A stretch of DNA of 9,414 nucleotides from Puniceicoccales bacterium. Lineage in GTDB: Bacteria; Verrucomicrobiota; Verrucomicrobiia; Opitutales; JAIRKQ01. A program made the translations under genes and the position numbers. Location of the stretch: positions 1 to 9,414 of the forward strand of contig JAISRG010000044.1 in assembly GCA_031273725.1 (NCBI GenBank), read 5' to 3'. This document shows positions 1 to 7,304 of this stretch, piece by piece. The notes under the pieces were generated by a model. The model was given only the letters and a program-made list of their open reading frames with translations, did not search any database and was not told the origin of the DNA. The number at the start of each line of letters is the position of its first letter. Positions within the stretch are counted from its first letter, which is position 1.

Positions 1-1070
1 TCAATGTTGCCATCCATCACTTCCTGTATATTGCCCGTTTCAGTACCAGTGCGCAGATCTTTTACCATTTGGTAGGGTTGGCAAACATAGCTGCGAATTT
101 GGTAGCCCCAGCCAATTTCTCCCTTGGGCCCATAGAATTTTTCCATGGCTGATCGTTTTTCATCTTCCATCTTTTCATATAGGCGGGATCGCAAGTTTTT
201 CATGGCAAATTCCTTATTTTTATGTTGGGAACGTTCATTCTGGCATGTGACAACGATACCAGTTGGCATATGGGTTATTCGAATGGCAGATTCCGTCTTA
301 TTTACATGCTGGCCGCCTTTTCCGCTGGAACGATAGGTGTCGATCTTCAGGTCAGCATCGTCGATCTTTATACCCTCATCATCTTCAATCTCGGCGATCA
401 CATCAACGGAACAAAAGGAAGTATGCCGGCGTTTGTTGGCATCGAATGGGCTGATGCGCACCAACCTGTGGACGCCCCGTTCAGACTTTATGTATCCGTA
501 TGCATTTTCACCGATGATTCTAATGGTAACGCTATTGATTCCGGCTTCCTCCCCCGGTTGAATATCTTGAATTTCCGTTTCAAAATTGTTACGCTCTGCC
601 CAGCGCGTATACATGCGTAAAATCATGTCAGCCCAGTCACATGATTCAGTGCCCCCTGCACCGGCATGTATGCTAAGGATCGCATTGCAATGGTCATGCT
701 TGCCACTTAGATACGATGCCAGTTCCAGCCTATTCAGGTCCGCTGAGATTTTTTCAATGAGCGTAGTTGCTTCCGATAAATATTCTACGTTTTCCTGTTC
801 GGATGATGCAAATTCAAGCAAAATGTTGATCTCATCTGCTACCTTTTTTAAACCTTCAATATTTGCTAATTTTTGTTTAAGGGCGTGCAATTTGCTACCC
901 GTTTCTTTGGCCAGGAGCTGATTGTTCCAAAAATCAGGGGCACTCATGGTCTCTTCAAGTTTGCCAATTTCGCGTTTTACGTTGTCGATGTTCAAAAATG
1001 CTGACAGGGTTTCAATGCGACCGCCGATTTCATTGGCCATCGATAAAAATTCTGACAATTCCTGCATCAT
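1..1070 (-). CDS. prfB: Peptide chain release factor 2 (RF2), 3' end cut by window edge
   Basis: Class I release factor that reads UGA and UAA stop codons and triggers release of the finished protein at the ribosome. The reverse-strand frame is open from ATG at 1070-1068 to the window edge, about 356 residues. Visible: an N-terminal helical domain (residues 1 to about 100, with the 'APDFWN' block), the RF2 stop-codon motif SPF at about 207-209, the catalytic GGQ at about 252-254 in 'SSGKGGQHVNKTES', and the C-terminal 'IGWGYQIRSYV' and 'VKDLRTG' blocks. The frame stops at 'MDGNI', where the E. coli protein has about 17 residues left, so only a short tail is missing. A second ATG follows the first directly. 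An AGGG lies about 12 bases upstream. There is no in-frame UGA and no CUUUGA slip site near codon 25, where many bacterial prfB genes carry a programmed +1 frameshift; the frame reads straight through. The gene is divergent from tkt. Identity is secure; the residue counts are mine. Confidence 0.96.
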   Translation of the reverse strand, partial: MMQELSEFLSMANEIGGRIETLSAFLNIDNVKREIGKLEETMSAPDFWNNQLLAKETGSKLHALKQKLANIEGLKKVADEINILLEFASSEQENVEYLSEATTLIEKISADLNRLELASYLSGKHDHCNAILSIHAGAGGTESCDWADMILRMYTRWAERNNFETEIQDIQPGEEAGINSVTIRIIGENAYGYIKSERGVHRLVRISPFDANKRRHTSFCSVDVIAEIEDDEGIKIDDADLKIDTYRSSGKGGQHVNKTESAIRITHMPTGIVVTCQNERSQHKNKEFAMKNLRSRLYEKMEDEKRSAMEKFYGPKGEIGWGYQIRSYVCQPYQMVKDLRTGTETGNIQEVMDGNI

Positions 1071-1254
1071 GAATTCCGTTACCCTACAAAAATTTTCTAC
1101 CAATGCCAGTCATATCAATTTAAATATCAAAACTTTATTGAAATTTTGACTCAAATTGCATTCTAAGTCGCACGATTATCGGTCGTAACTTTATTACAGT
1201 TAACACCCATATTTTCGCTTGCAAATTTTAGACCAAATATCACTTTCCGGGCTT

Positions 1255-3249
1255 ATGGATGGAAAAAATAATTTTCAGCAAAATGAAGGGCTGCTATCAG
1301 CCATAAATGATGCCAGGGGATTATTCATGGATGCGGTCGAGGCGGCAAATTCGGGGCACCTGGGGATGCCGATGGGGTGTGCCGAAATCGGTGCTGCTTT
1401 GTTTGGGAAACTCCTTCGGTTCTACCCGGACAGTCCAACATGGATGAATCGGGATCGATTTATTTTGTCGGCGGGACACGGGAGTATATTTTTGTACGTA
1501 TGGCTGCATTTGGCAGGCTACGGTATTTCCCTCGAAGACATAAAGAATTTTAGAAAATCGGGCAGCATAACCCATGGACATCCAGAATTTAACAAAAATC
1601 TCGCCGTAGAATGTACAACCGGACCACTGGGCCAGGGCGTGGCAAATGCGGTTGGAATTGCCCTGTCATGCAAAAAACAAGCGGTGCGATTCAACACGGC
1701 AAAATACAAAATTTTTGATAATTTTGTCGTCTGCCTGTGCGGCGATGGATGTTTGCAGGAGGGTATCGCGGCAGAAGCATGTTCCATTGCAGGCCATTGG
1801 AAATTGGACAATTTGATATTGATTTTCGATTCAAACGATGTGACACTTGATGCCTCACTGCAAAAGTCTCAGAGTGAAGACATCGCCAAAAGGTTCGAAG
1901 CCTATGGTTTTGAAGTAGTTCAGACCAATGGCAATGATTTGAATGATTTTATGGAAACATTTAATCGCGTAAAATTTTCCAAGTCCCAATGTCCAAAACT
2001 AATAATTGCTAAAACCATCATTGGCTTTGGAATCGATGAAATCGCGGGAATAAGCCAGGCTCATGGAACTGCGGGAATAAAATTTATTGGCATAGCCAAA
2101 CAAAAAATTGGAATACCGCCCACTAAATTTTTTGTCTCCGAAGCCACAAAAAGATTTTTCGCCCATAGAAAATTGGAGTGTAAAAAAGAGCACTCGGCAT
2201 GGTTAGACATATTCAAGACCTGGCAGGAAGAAAATCCGGACCTGGCGCAAACATTGCTAAAAGGTTACCCGACATCTGCGACAGACACTTTGGATTCCAT
2301 TGAACAATCAAGCCGAGATAAAATGTCAACGCGCGTAGCGGCAGGGGAGATTTTACAAGTCATTGCGAAATATGACGAATCGATCATCACGGGAAGTGCA
2401 GACCTATTTATTTCGGCAGGGAATTACATGAAGGATGGTGGTGACTTTTCGCCGGAAAATTTACGGGGGCGCAATATCTATTTTGGGGTCCGAGAACATG
2501 CCATGGCGGCAATTATGAATGGAGTGGCCTATGAGGGAATATTTCGTCCGTCCTGTTCAACTTTTTTAGTCTTTTCCGACTACATGCGTGCTGCCATACG
2601 CGTTGCAGCATTGGCAAAACTTGGACAAATTTTTATTTTTACCCATGATTCGATAGCAGTTGGAGAAGATGGCCCAACTCACCAACCCGTAGAGACCCTT
2701 GCATCATTGAGGTGTATTCCCAATTTGGATGTGGTGCGCCCAGCGGACTATGAAGAAACGATAGGGGCCTGGAAATTAGCCATTGCAAACGTGAATCGGC
2801 CAACGGCATTGATTTTGTCTAGGCAAGAACTTCCAACCCTTGGGCAAATAAATGTCGCCCAACGGAGAAATGGTGTGCAGATGGGGGCCTACGTCGCATA
2901 TGCTGAAATAGGAGAGTTGAAACGCATAGTGCTAGCATCTGGCAGCGAACTTAATTTGGCTATGCAAGCGGCCACATCGTTCGATGGCACACGGGTGGTT
3001 TCAGTTCCTTGCATGGAGGCCTTCGAGCGCCAGTCGAATGAATATAAGAATATGATATTACCAAGTAACTGCACCAAAAGAATTGCCATGGAAGCCGGAA
3101 TTTCGATGCCATGGTACAAATATGTCGGCCCAGATGGTGTGGTCATAGGCGTAGATGCTTTCGGATATAGTGGCCAGCCGGTGGATTTGATGAATAGTTT
3201 CGGTATAACATTGGAAAATTTGAAAAATGTAATACATGGTTTATCCTAA
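1255..3249 (+). CDS. tkt: Transketolase
   Basis: Thiamine-diphosphate enzyme of the non-oxidative pentose phosphate pathway that moves two-carbon ketol units between sugar phosphates in the cytoplasm. From ATG 1255 it has 664 residues, close to the 663 of E. coli TktA. The N-terminal ThDP domain shows SGH (about 33-35), GHG (74-76), GHPE (109-112), 'ECTTGPLGQG' (119-128) and the cofactor motif starting GDG (163-165). The middle domain carries 'REH' with the catalytic Glu near 414 and the family signature 'GEDGPTHQP' (470-478). The C-terminal domain ends in 'PWYKYVGPDG' and 'DAFGYSG'. The His and Arg residues that bind substrate in known transketolases all appear present. In the first motif the common Pro after SGH is Leu (SGHLG). 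A TTG at 1219 would add 12 residues; I prefer ATG 1255 on length, and neither has a clear Shine-Dalgarno sequence. The AsmA-like gene follows 18 bases behind. Confidence 0.96.
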   Translation: MDGKNNFQQNEGLLSAINDARGLFMDAVEAANSGHLGMPMGCAEIGAALFGKLLRFYPDSPTWMNRDRFILSAGHGSIFLYVWLHLAGYGISLEDIKNFRKSGSITHGHPEFNKNLAVECTTGPLGQGVANAVGIALSCKKQAVRFNTAKYKIFDNFVVCLCGDGCLQEGIAAEACSIAGHWKLDNLILIFDSNDVTLDASLQKSQSEDIAKRFEAYGFEVVQTNGNDLNDFMETFNRVKFSKSQCPKLIIAKTIIGFGIDEIAGISQAHGTAGIKFIGIAKQKIGIPPTKFFVSEATKRFFAHRKLECKKEHSAWLDIFKTWQEENPDLAQTLLKGYPTSATDTLDSIEQSSRDKMSTRVAAGEILQVIAKYDESIITGSADLFISAGNYMKDGGDFSPENLRGRNIYFGVREHAMAAIMNGVAYEGIFRPSCSTFLVFSDYMRAAIRVAALAKLGQIFIFTHDSIAVGEDGPTHQPVETLASLRCIPNLDVVRPADYEETIGAWKLAIANVNRPTALILSRQELPTLGQINVAQRRNGVQMGAYVAYAEIGELKRIVLASGSELNLAMQAATSFDGTRVVSVPCMEAFERQSNEYKNMILPSNCTKRIAMEAGISMPWYKYVGPDGVVIGVDAFGYSGQPVDLMNSFGITLENLKNVIHGLS

Positions 3250-3267
3250 AAATTTGATTATTTTTTT

Positions 3268-6219
3268 ATGAAAAAGCTTAATTTTTTATTTTTGGTACTA
3301 ACAGTGATGGTTCTTGGAATCCTAAGCGTAAGGATTCCATATGTGCAGAAGTATATGGTAAAACGCTATTTAAATCGACATTTCAGCGAAGTCTATGTTG
3401 ATACCGTATCCATAGGGACAAATACTGCTAAGATACGAAAGTTGGCTTTTTCATTTAAAGATACCAACTTCGGAGTGGCTGATTTTGATGTGGTGTGGTC
3501 GCTTAGAGATTTAATATTTTTACACGAACTGAAGATCAAAGATGTATCTGCCAACGGTGTGTTCATAGGCTATACAAGGGCTGAAGCAGCAACAAAAAAA
3601 GGAATTAAGGTGTCAATACACAATCAGGTAGAATATGAAAATTTGAAAAATCAATTTGCTAAACTTCAAGGTATAGTCGACTTTGTAAAGTCTCCGAAAT
3701 TTCCGATAAAAACTACCATCGATCACATAAAAATTAATGGATTGCTGAGTATCGATGAATCTCTCATTGCCGATGTCACTTTAGATGGTGGTGGCTTTTC
3801 TCCATCGGGAGTGGCGGTCATTGATGTTACTTCCGACGTAGCAATTGGAAAAACGACACCTACGAAGTTAAATTTTAATGGTAAGGCTAAAATCTTTCAA
3901 TCGCAAAATGCCTCGATTGACGACATAGATTTCAAGTGCAATTGTGAATTGTTTAATCCGGCAAAAGAACAAAAAAAGATGTACGACATAGTTTCGATTT
4001 ACAAAGTAGCGCCTTCTGAAAATTTATACAATTTGCGCATAGATAGTGATCATGGGAAAGAGGTTGTATGCAATGTAGAGATAAAACATCAAAAGGACCA
4101 ACAAAAGTTATTCATCGAATGCGAGAATTTTTTTAATACCAAGGGACTTGATCCGTCAATTTTTCCACCAATCACGTTTAATACGCGGTGGAGTGGGGAA
4201 TTTGAATTTCAGAATTGGAGTGGATTGCTGAAAGGTAATGGCGGGTGCATTTTTGGTAAAAAATTCGCAAAAATTTACTGCCCGTCGTTGAAGTCTAGTC
4301 TGTCGATATCCGGAGGAATGGTATTGAAAATGACAAATGGAACATTGGCGATAAATTCGATGGAAGCAGTTTGTAACAGCGAAGACAAATCCTGGAACAT
4401 TGCTCTTTCCTCTACAAACCCGATAGTTGTTTGGGATAAAAACGCTGGGTATTTGGCTCCGAAAAATATTTTCGATTCCGGGACAAATTTATGCAGGCTA
4501 ACGATTGAAAAATTTAACCCGAAAATATTTTCGACAGCCAAGTCGACATGGAGGGTTGATACTGCCATTTCGGGGCAAATTGACATTTCATCTGCGGATG
4601 GCCGTTGGATGATAAAATCCAGCAAAGGGTCACTGTTACAGTTTGGTGATTTAACCGTTGCCAAAAATTCTAAAAAATACATCGAAAAGGCGAATATTTC
4701 TTGCCAGGTAGATTTAAATCTTGGCAAGACGATACAATTAGCACTTAACGATATAGCCATAAACGGAACCAGTGGAGACGAAATTGTAGCTGGAAACGTC
4801 AATTTCTCTTTTGCCGATGGTAAACAACTTAATGCATTGGATTGTTACATGGTTTGTCAACTGAATCGACTGGCTCAAATTTCATGGCTTGCCGCAGAAA
4901 CTCCAATCAAATCGGGAATTTGTTCGGGATATGTAAATTTTACACAAAAATTGGATTCAACCACGGTCCAAGGCGACTTAAATCTTAAATCCTTTGCACT
5001 AGATGACCATTCGATCCCGATAAATAGCAAGTTGACAATGGATTTCACACATGACAACGATGACATTAAATCGAACATGACGCTAAACGTCGTTGGCCAA
5101 CACGAGACATCGGTATTTTTGACAGCCAATACGACTCACGAAAGCAATACACCGGCTGAATCAACCTTGAAGTTTGATCTGAAAGGTGATGCACTCTCCA
5201 TTCCGGACTTGATAAACATTGTAAAAGTTCCAGCCAGTATGTTTTCTGCAAACAATGATTTATTATCCGCCAAAGCAAAATACAGAACTAATGTTGTCGG
5301 ACAGAACGACATATCCATCCAACAAGAACCAAAATCGTCACAACTTGAATGGATAGAAAAATTAATAAAAGGTAATGGTGAGTGCCTTGTGAGCATAAAA
5401 AAACTATTTCTACCAAAGGAGGTAGTTCTCGATGATGTTGAATGTTTATGTTACATGTTAAAAGACAAGATTGATTTAAGAACTTTCAATTTTCTACTGG
5501 CAGAATCACCATTTAGCTCGAATGCCACACTAGAATATTTCAAAGATAAAACGCAAAATCCCTATAATTTCGCCTTCAGTAGTACTTTTTACATGAAGGA
5601 TATTGGAAAAATTTGCAAAAAGGTAAATCCTTCCAAGGAAGCCATAATGGAAGGATCAGGGAAGATTAACGTGCAGCTTTCGGCGGAGGGGCCCGACGTA
5701 TTAACAACGATAACCTCTGGGCAAGGAACAATAAACGTTGGATGTTCCAATGGCGTTCTACACTTGGCTAATTACCTGGACCTAAAGAATAGGGCTATCC
5801 TTGGTGCTTTTGAGCTCACAACTTCCATTTTGTCACAGATGAATAATACGGCTGCCAATGCTAATGCCATAATCGAAGAATTTCAACAGCTACATTATGA
5901 CACGATACAAATTCATATCAATCGCAATAAAAATTTAGATATTTTCATGGATAGCCTAAACATAATTGGTCCGACAGTCCACATCAGAGCCTATGGGTCA
6001 ATTCCTCACACGAAGAGACACTTCTATAATTCTCCTCTTTCCGTTGACGTTAAAATAGATGCTGCAGGAAAATTTGGTGAGGCATTTGCCCGATTGGGGC
6101 TTGTAACGAGTAAACCAAAAAATTCGAAATACATGGAAGGGCCAAAATTTAATATAAAAGGGACACTTGCGAATCCAGACTTTTCAGATTTCATGAAGAT
6201 TTTGTATCCACTTTTCTAG
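3268..6219 (+). CDS. AsmA-like membrane-anchored protein (983 residues)
   Basis: Large envelope protein, probably anchored in the inner membrane with its bulk in the periplasm. Residues about 5-21 form one hydrophobic segment after a Lys-Lys start, a signal anchor or uncleaved signal. The rest has no further membrane segment and shows alternating hydrophobic/polar stretches with many short 'D-I-x-I-x-G' type units, as expected of long beta-rich AsmA/TamB-type proteins. The best family hint is near residues 790-835 ('GSGKINVQLSAEGPD', then 'TSGQGTINVGCSNGVLH'), which resembles the AsmA-like C-terminal domain, followed by 'DVKIDAAGKFGEAFARLG' and 'FNIKGTLANPDFSDF' near the end. Proteins of this type are linked to lipid transfer or outer-membrane maintenance; that role here is inference. 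It lies 18 bases behind tkt on the same strand, so co-transcription is likely, with no obvious functional link. The upstream bases are almost all A/T with no Shine-Dalgarno sequence. A generic 'hypothetical protein' name would also be defensible. Confidence 0.7.
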   Translation: MKKLNFLFLVLTVMVLGILSVRIPYVQKYMVKRYLNRHFSEVYVDTVSIGTNTAKIRKLAFSFKDTNFGVADFDVVWSLRDLIFLHELKIKDVSANGVFIGYTRAEAATKKGIKVSIHNQVEYENLKNQFAKLQGIVDFVKSPKFPIKTTIDHIKINGLLSIDESLIADVTLDGGGFSPSGVAVIDVTSDVAIGKTTPTKLNFNGKAKIFQSQNASIDDIDFKCNCELFNPAKEQKKMYDIVSIYKVAPSENLYNLRIDSDHGKEVVCNVEIKHQKDQQKLFIECENFFNTKGLDPSIFPPITFNTRWSGEFEFQNWSGLLKGNGGCIFGKKFAKIYCPSLKSSLSISGGMVLKMTNGTLAINSMEAVCNSEDKSWNIALSSTNPIVVWDKNAGYLAPKNIFDSGTNLCRLTIEKFNPKIFSTAKSTWRVDTAISGQIDISSADGRWMIKSSKGSLLQFGDLTVAKNSKKYIEKANISCQVDLNLGKTIQLALNDIAINGTSGDEIVAGNVNFSFADGKQLNALDCYMVCQLNRLAQISWLAAETPIKSGICSGYVNFTQKLDSTTVQGDLNLKSFALDDHSIPINSKLTMDFTHDNDDIKSNMTLNVVGQHETSVFLTANTTHESNTPAESTLKFDLKGDALSIPDLINIVKVPASMFSANNDLLSAKAKYRTNVVGQNDISIQQEPKSSQLEWIEKLIKGNGECLVSIKKLFLPKEVVLDDVECLCYMLKDKIDLRTFNFLLAESPFSSNATLEYFKDKTQNPYNFAFSSTFYMKDIGKICKKVNPSKEAIMEGSGKINVQLSAEGPDVLTTITSGQGTINVGCSNGVLHLANYLDLKNRAILGAFELTTSILSQMNNTAANANAIIEEFQQLHYDTIQIHINRNKNLDIFMDSLNIIGPTVHIRAYGSIPHTKRHFYNSPLSVDVKIDAAGKFGEAFARLGLVTSKPKNSKYMEGPKFNIKGTLANPDFSDFMKILYPLF

Positions 6220-6333
6220 AGGGTGACGTCAAAATCAAGCAAGGATACTGCACTAGCCGGAAGTGGTTCCTTTTCGCCCTTGCAAAATCAAAGGGAAGAG
6301 GAAATTTTCGTAGATTGGTCGTGGATGTGGTAA

Positions 6334-6370
6334 TATGGCGGCCATTCCTTGATTTTGAGGAATGGCCATA
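6334..6370 (+). repeat. Strong bulged hairpin
   Basis: CCATTCC (6342-6348) pairs perfectly with GGAATGG (6359-6365). The stem extends by five more pairs, TATGG (6334-6338) with CCATA (6366-6370), if the three bases 6339-6341 are bulged out. Alternatively GG 6340-6341 pairs with CC 6366-6367 for a perfect 9-bp stem. The inner T6349-A6358 pair leaves a small loop. No T-run follows, so it is not a standard intrinsic terminator. The sequence is strand-symmetric enough that transcript polarity cannot be told from it. Confidence 0.6.
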
Positions 6371-6387
6371 GCAAGGTCCCGGTGATT

Positions 6388-6401
6388 TGAAAAGTTTTTC
6401 A
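6388..6401. promoter_or_regulatory. Possible third ARG-like palindrome
   Basis: The 14 bases match TGAAT-4 A/T-ATTCA at the outer TGAA and TTCA of both half-sites. They differ at the inner T and A, and one G lies in the spacer. It is the core of a 16-base near-perfect palindrome (6387-6402). It lies about 122 bases centre-to-centre upstream of the perfect ARG box. It may be a weak ArgR site or only a palindrome. Confidence 0.25.
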
Positions 6402-6445
6402 ATGAACATTGCGAAACATCCAACTGACACAAACAAGGAATAAAC

Positions 6446-6535
6446 ATGAGAAGATGTGCAAATATCTTCATTTTTTTGCTCCGGCAGTTTGCCAGTAAGT
6501 GCCTTGTTTTGAATAAAAATTCATTATTTGGTTGA
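6446..6535 (+). CDS. Possible 29-codon small ORF or leader peptide
   Basis: ATG at 6446 is preceded by AAGGA at 6435-6439, six bases away, one of the best Shine-Dalgarno matches in the window. The product would begin Met-Arg-Arg-Cys and end at TGA 6533-6535, with two AGA Arg codons at positions 2-3 and a third Arg (CGG) at codon 13. The terminator-like hairpin 6450-6477 lies inside it and the first ARG box overlaps its 3' end. Adjacent Arg codons beside a hairpin ahead of a probable arginine transporter recall attenuator leader peptides, but three Arg codons in 29 is weak. It could easily be chance, and it resembles no protein I know. Confidence 0.2.
   Translation: MRRCANIFIFLLRQFASKCLVLNKNSLFG
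6450..6477 (+). terminator. Candidate intrinsic terminator, GCAA tetraloop plus T7
   Basis: GAAGATGT (6450-6457) pairs with ATATCTTC (6462-6469), including one G-T wobble, around a GCAA loop of GNRA type. One A and seven T's (6471-6477) follow. The stem is A/T-rich, so it is weaker than a classical GC-rich terminator. It would end readthrough from the tkt/AsmA-like unit before the ARG-box promoter, or act as an attenuator in a longer transporter leader. Confidence 0.45.
6508..6525. promoter_or_regulatory. ARG box 1 (ArgR operator), perfect core
   Basis: The core TGAAT-AAAA-ATTCA (6510-6523) matches the classical arginine-repressor consensus TGAAT-4 A/T-ATTCA at every position, with T's flanking both sides. 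It lies about 50 bases upstream of the binding-protein gene. An argR gene lies in the same locus, which makes chance occurrence much less likely. Binding and repression are inferred. Confidence 0.75.
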
Positions 6536-6537
6536 CA
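6532..6537 (+). promoter_or_regulatory. Candidate -35 element of the transporter promoter
   Basis: A perfect TTGACA sits in the 12-base gap between the two ARG boxes, where a repressor pair would block RNA polymerase. No good -10 lies 16-18 bases downstream; that stretch is a T-rich run. TATATT (6544-6549) is too close and TATAAA (6565-6570) is 27 bases away and nearly touches the start codon. The promoter is plausible by position, but its -10 is unresolved. Confidence 0.4.
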
Positions 6538-6555
6538 ATTGAATATATTTTCATT
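6538..6555. promoter_or_regulatory. ARG box 2 (ArgR operator), one mismatch
   Basis: The core TGAAT-ATAT-TTTCA (6540-6553) matches the ARG box consensus at 13 of 14 positions and matches box 1 at 14 of 18 bases. The two centres are 30 bases apart, about three helical turns. In E. coli paired boxes are usually about 21 bases apart centre-to-centre. It ends 17 bases before the binding-protein start codon, so a bound repressor would cover the promoter spacer or -10. Confidence 0.65.
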
Positions 6556-6572
6556 TTTCTTCGGTATAAAGC

Positions 6573-7304
6573 ATGAAAAATTTTATTAAATTATTCGCCA
6601 TCATATTAGCTTTGTGTGCGCAAGTCGGCTGCCATGAAAAAAAATCAACCGACGAAATTCATTTTGGGACTTCTGCTGATTATCCACCATTTGAGTATAA
6701 GTCTATGGATAAGATTATCGGATTTGACATTGACCTTGCGAGCTGTATTGCCGACGAGCTTGGGAAAAAAGCCGTCTTCCATGATATGAGCTTCAGCTCG
6801 GTTTTACCATCGTTACAAAACGGGACCATCGACGCGGCGATTTCCACAATTGCCGTTACAGAGAAGCGCAGTGCTCAATACGACTTTTCACAGCAATACT
6901 TCTTTGAAGAGATGTTTCTTGTATTCGATCGCAAACATCCAGTCAAGGATGATGGTGATTTGAGAGGAAAGAAGATTGCCTGCCAGCTGGGAACCACCAT
7001 GGAATTTTGGCTCCGAGAAAATGCCAAATCTTCCGAGATTACGGCAATGGACAACAATAATCAGGCAATTGAAGCTGTAAAAGCGGGCTTGATGGATGCG
7101 GTGCTCATGGACGGGTTCCAAGCCCAGATTTTTTGCGAAAAAAACAATCAACTGGGGTGCTCGTTTTTGGTAAAATCCGGTGATGGCTACGGAATTGCAT
7201 TCAGGAAGAATTCACCTCTATGCGGACAAATTAACCAGATTTTGCACAAATTTACTGCCGATGGGACATTGGAAAAGTTAGCAAAGAAATGGAAAATTCG
7301 ATGA
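6573..7304 (+). CDS. Amino-acid ABC transporter substrate-binding protein, probably arginine or basic amino acid
   Basis: Family 3 solute-binding protein that captures a polar amino acid outside the inner membrane and delivers it to the permease. It has 243 residues. The Lys-containing N-terminus is followed by a hydrophobic stretch (4-19) ending at Cys20. The preceding residues are Gln-Val-Gly, so this is a lipobox with an unusual -3 residue; lipid anchoring is likely but not certain. The mature domain starts near 'GTSADYPPFEY' (32-42), then 'GFDIDLA' (50-56). Arg99 in 'TEKRS' sits where family members bind the ligand carboxylate, and Asp180 in 'AVLMDG' where they bind its amino group. 'QLGTT' (138-142) starts the second lobe. 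Specificity for arginine is inferred from the upstream ARG boxes and the neighbouring argR. There is no Shine-Dalgarno sequence; the start is set by the signal peptide. Its 3' end overlaps the permease gene. Confidence 0.88.
   Translation: MKNFIKLFAIILALCAQVGCHEKKSTDEIHFGTSADYPPFEYKSMDKIIGFDIDLASCIADELGKKAVFHDMSFSSVLPSLQNGTIDAAISTIAVTEKRSAQYDFSQQYFFEEMFLVFDRKHPVKDDGDLRGKKIACQLGTTMEFWLRENAKSSEITAMDNNNQAIEAVKAGLMDAVLMDGFQAQIFCEKNNQLGCSFLVKSGDGYGIAFRKNSPLCGQINQILHKFTADGTLEKLAKKWKIR

Larger units (their letters stand above)
6220..6572 (+). other. Non-coding region with several inverted repeats upstream of the transporter
   Basis: A 353-base stretch between the AsmA-like gene and the binding-protein gene without a convincing gene. 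Its first 150 bases hold three copies of a 9-base word: CAAAATCAA at 6230-6238 and 6283-6291, and its reverse complement at 6349-6357 inside the loop region of a strong hairpin (6334-6370). After this come an ARG-like palindrome (6388-6401), a possible 29-codon ORF (6446-6535), a terminator-like hairpin (6450-6477) and two ARG boxes (6508-6555). The short reverse-strand ORFs across it match no protein I recognise and overlap the end of the AsmA-like gene. It may be a long 3' leader, an unrecognised small RNA plus the transporter control region, or both. Confidence 0.6.

Noticed and set aside
145..921. Several plus-strand ORFs of 60-130 codons at the left end
   Set aside because: They are shadows of prfB on the reverse strand, which carries the GGQ and SPF motifs in one unbroken frame.
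1146..1180. TTGACT at 1146-1151 as a tkt promoter
   Set aside because: No -10-like hexamer at 16-18 bases; the nearest AT-rich candidate is 22 bases away. The promoters of tkt and prfB remain unassigned.
4275..4802. A 175-codon reverse-strand ORF inside the AsmA-like gene
   Set aside because: It is antisense to a continuous 983-codon frame and has no recognisable motif.
6259..6274. GGAA-GTGG-TTCC-TTTT as a terminator for the AsmA-like gene
   Set aside because: A four-base stem is too short to be meaningful.
6191..6471. Two overlapping reverse-strand ORFs of 81 and 72 codons over the non-coding region
   Set aside because: One runs into the end of the AsmA-like gene, neither resembles a known protein, and both cross strong hairpins.
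6565..6570. TATAAA as the -10 of the transporter promoter
   Set aside because: Transcription would begin inside the coding sequence, and no -35 lies at the right distance, so it cannot be called with confidence.
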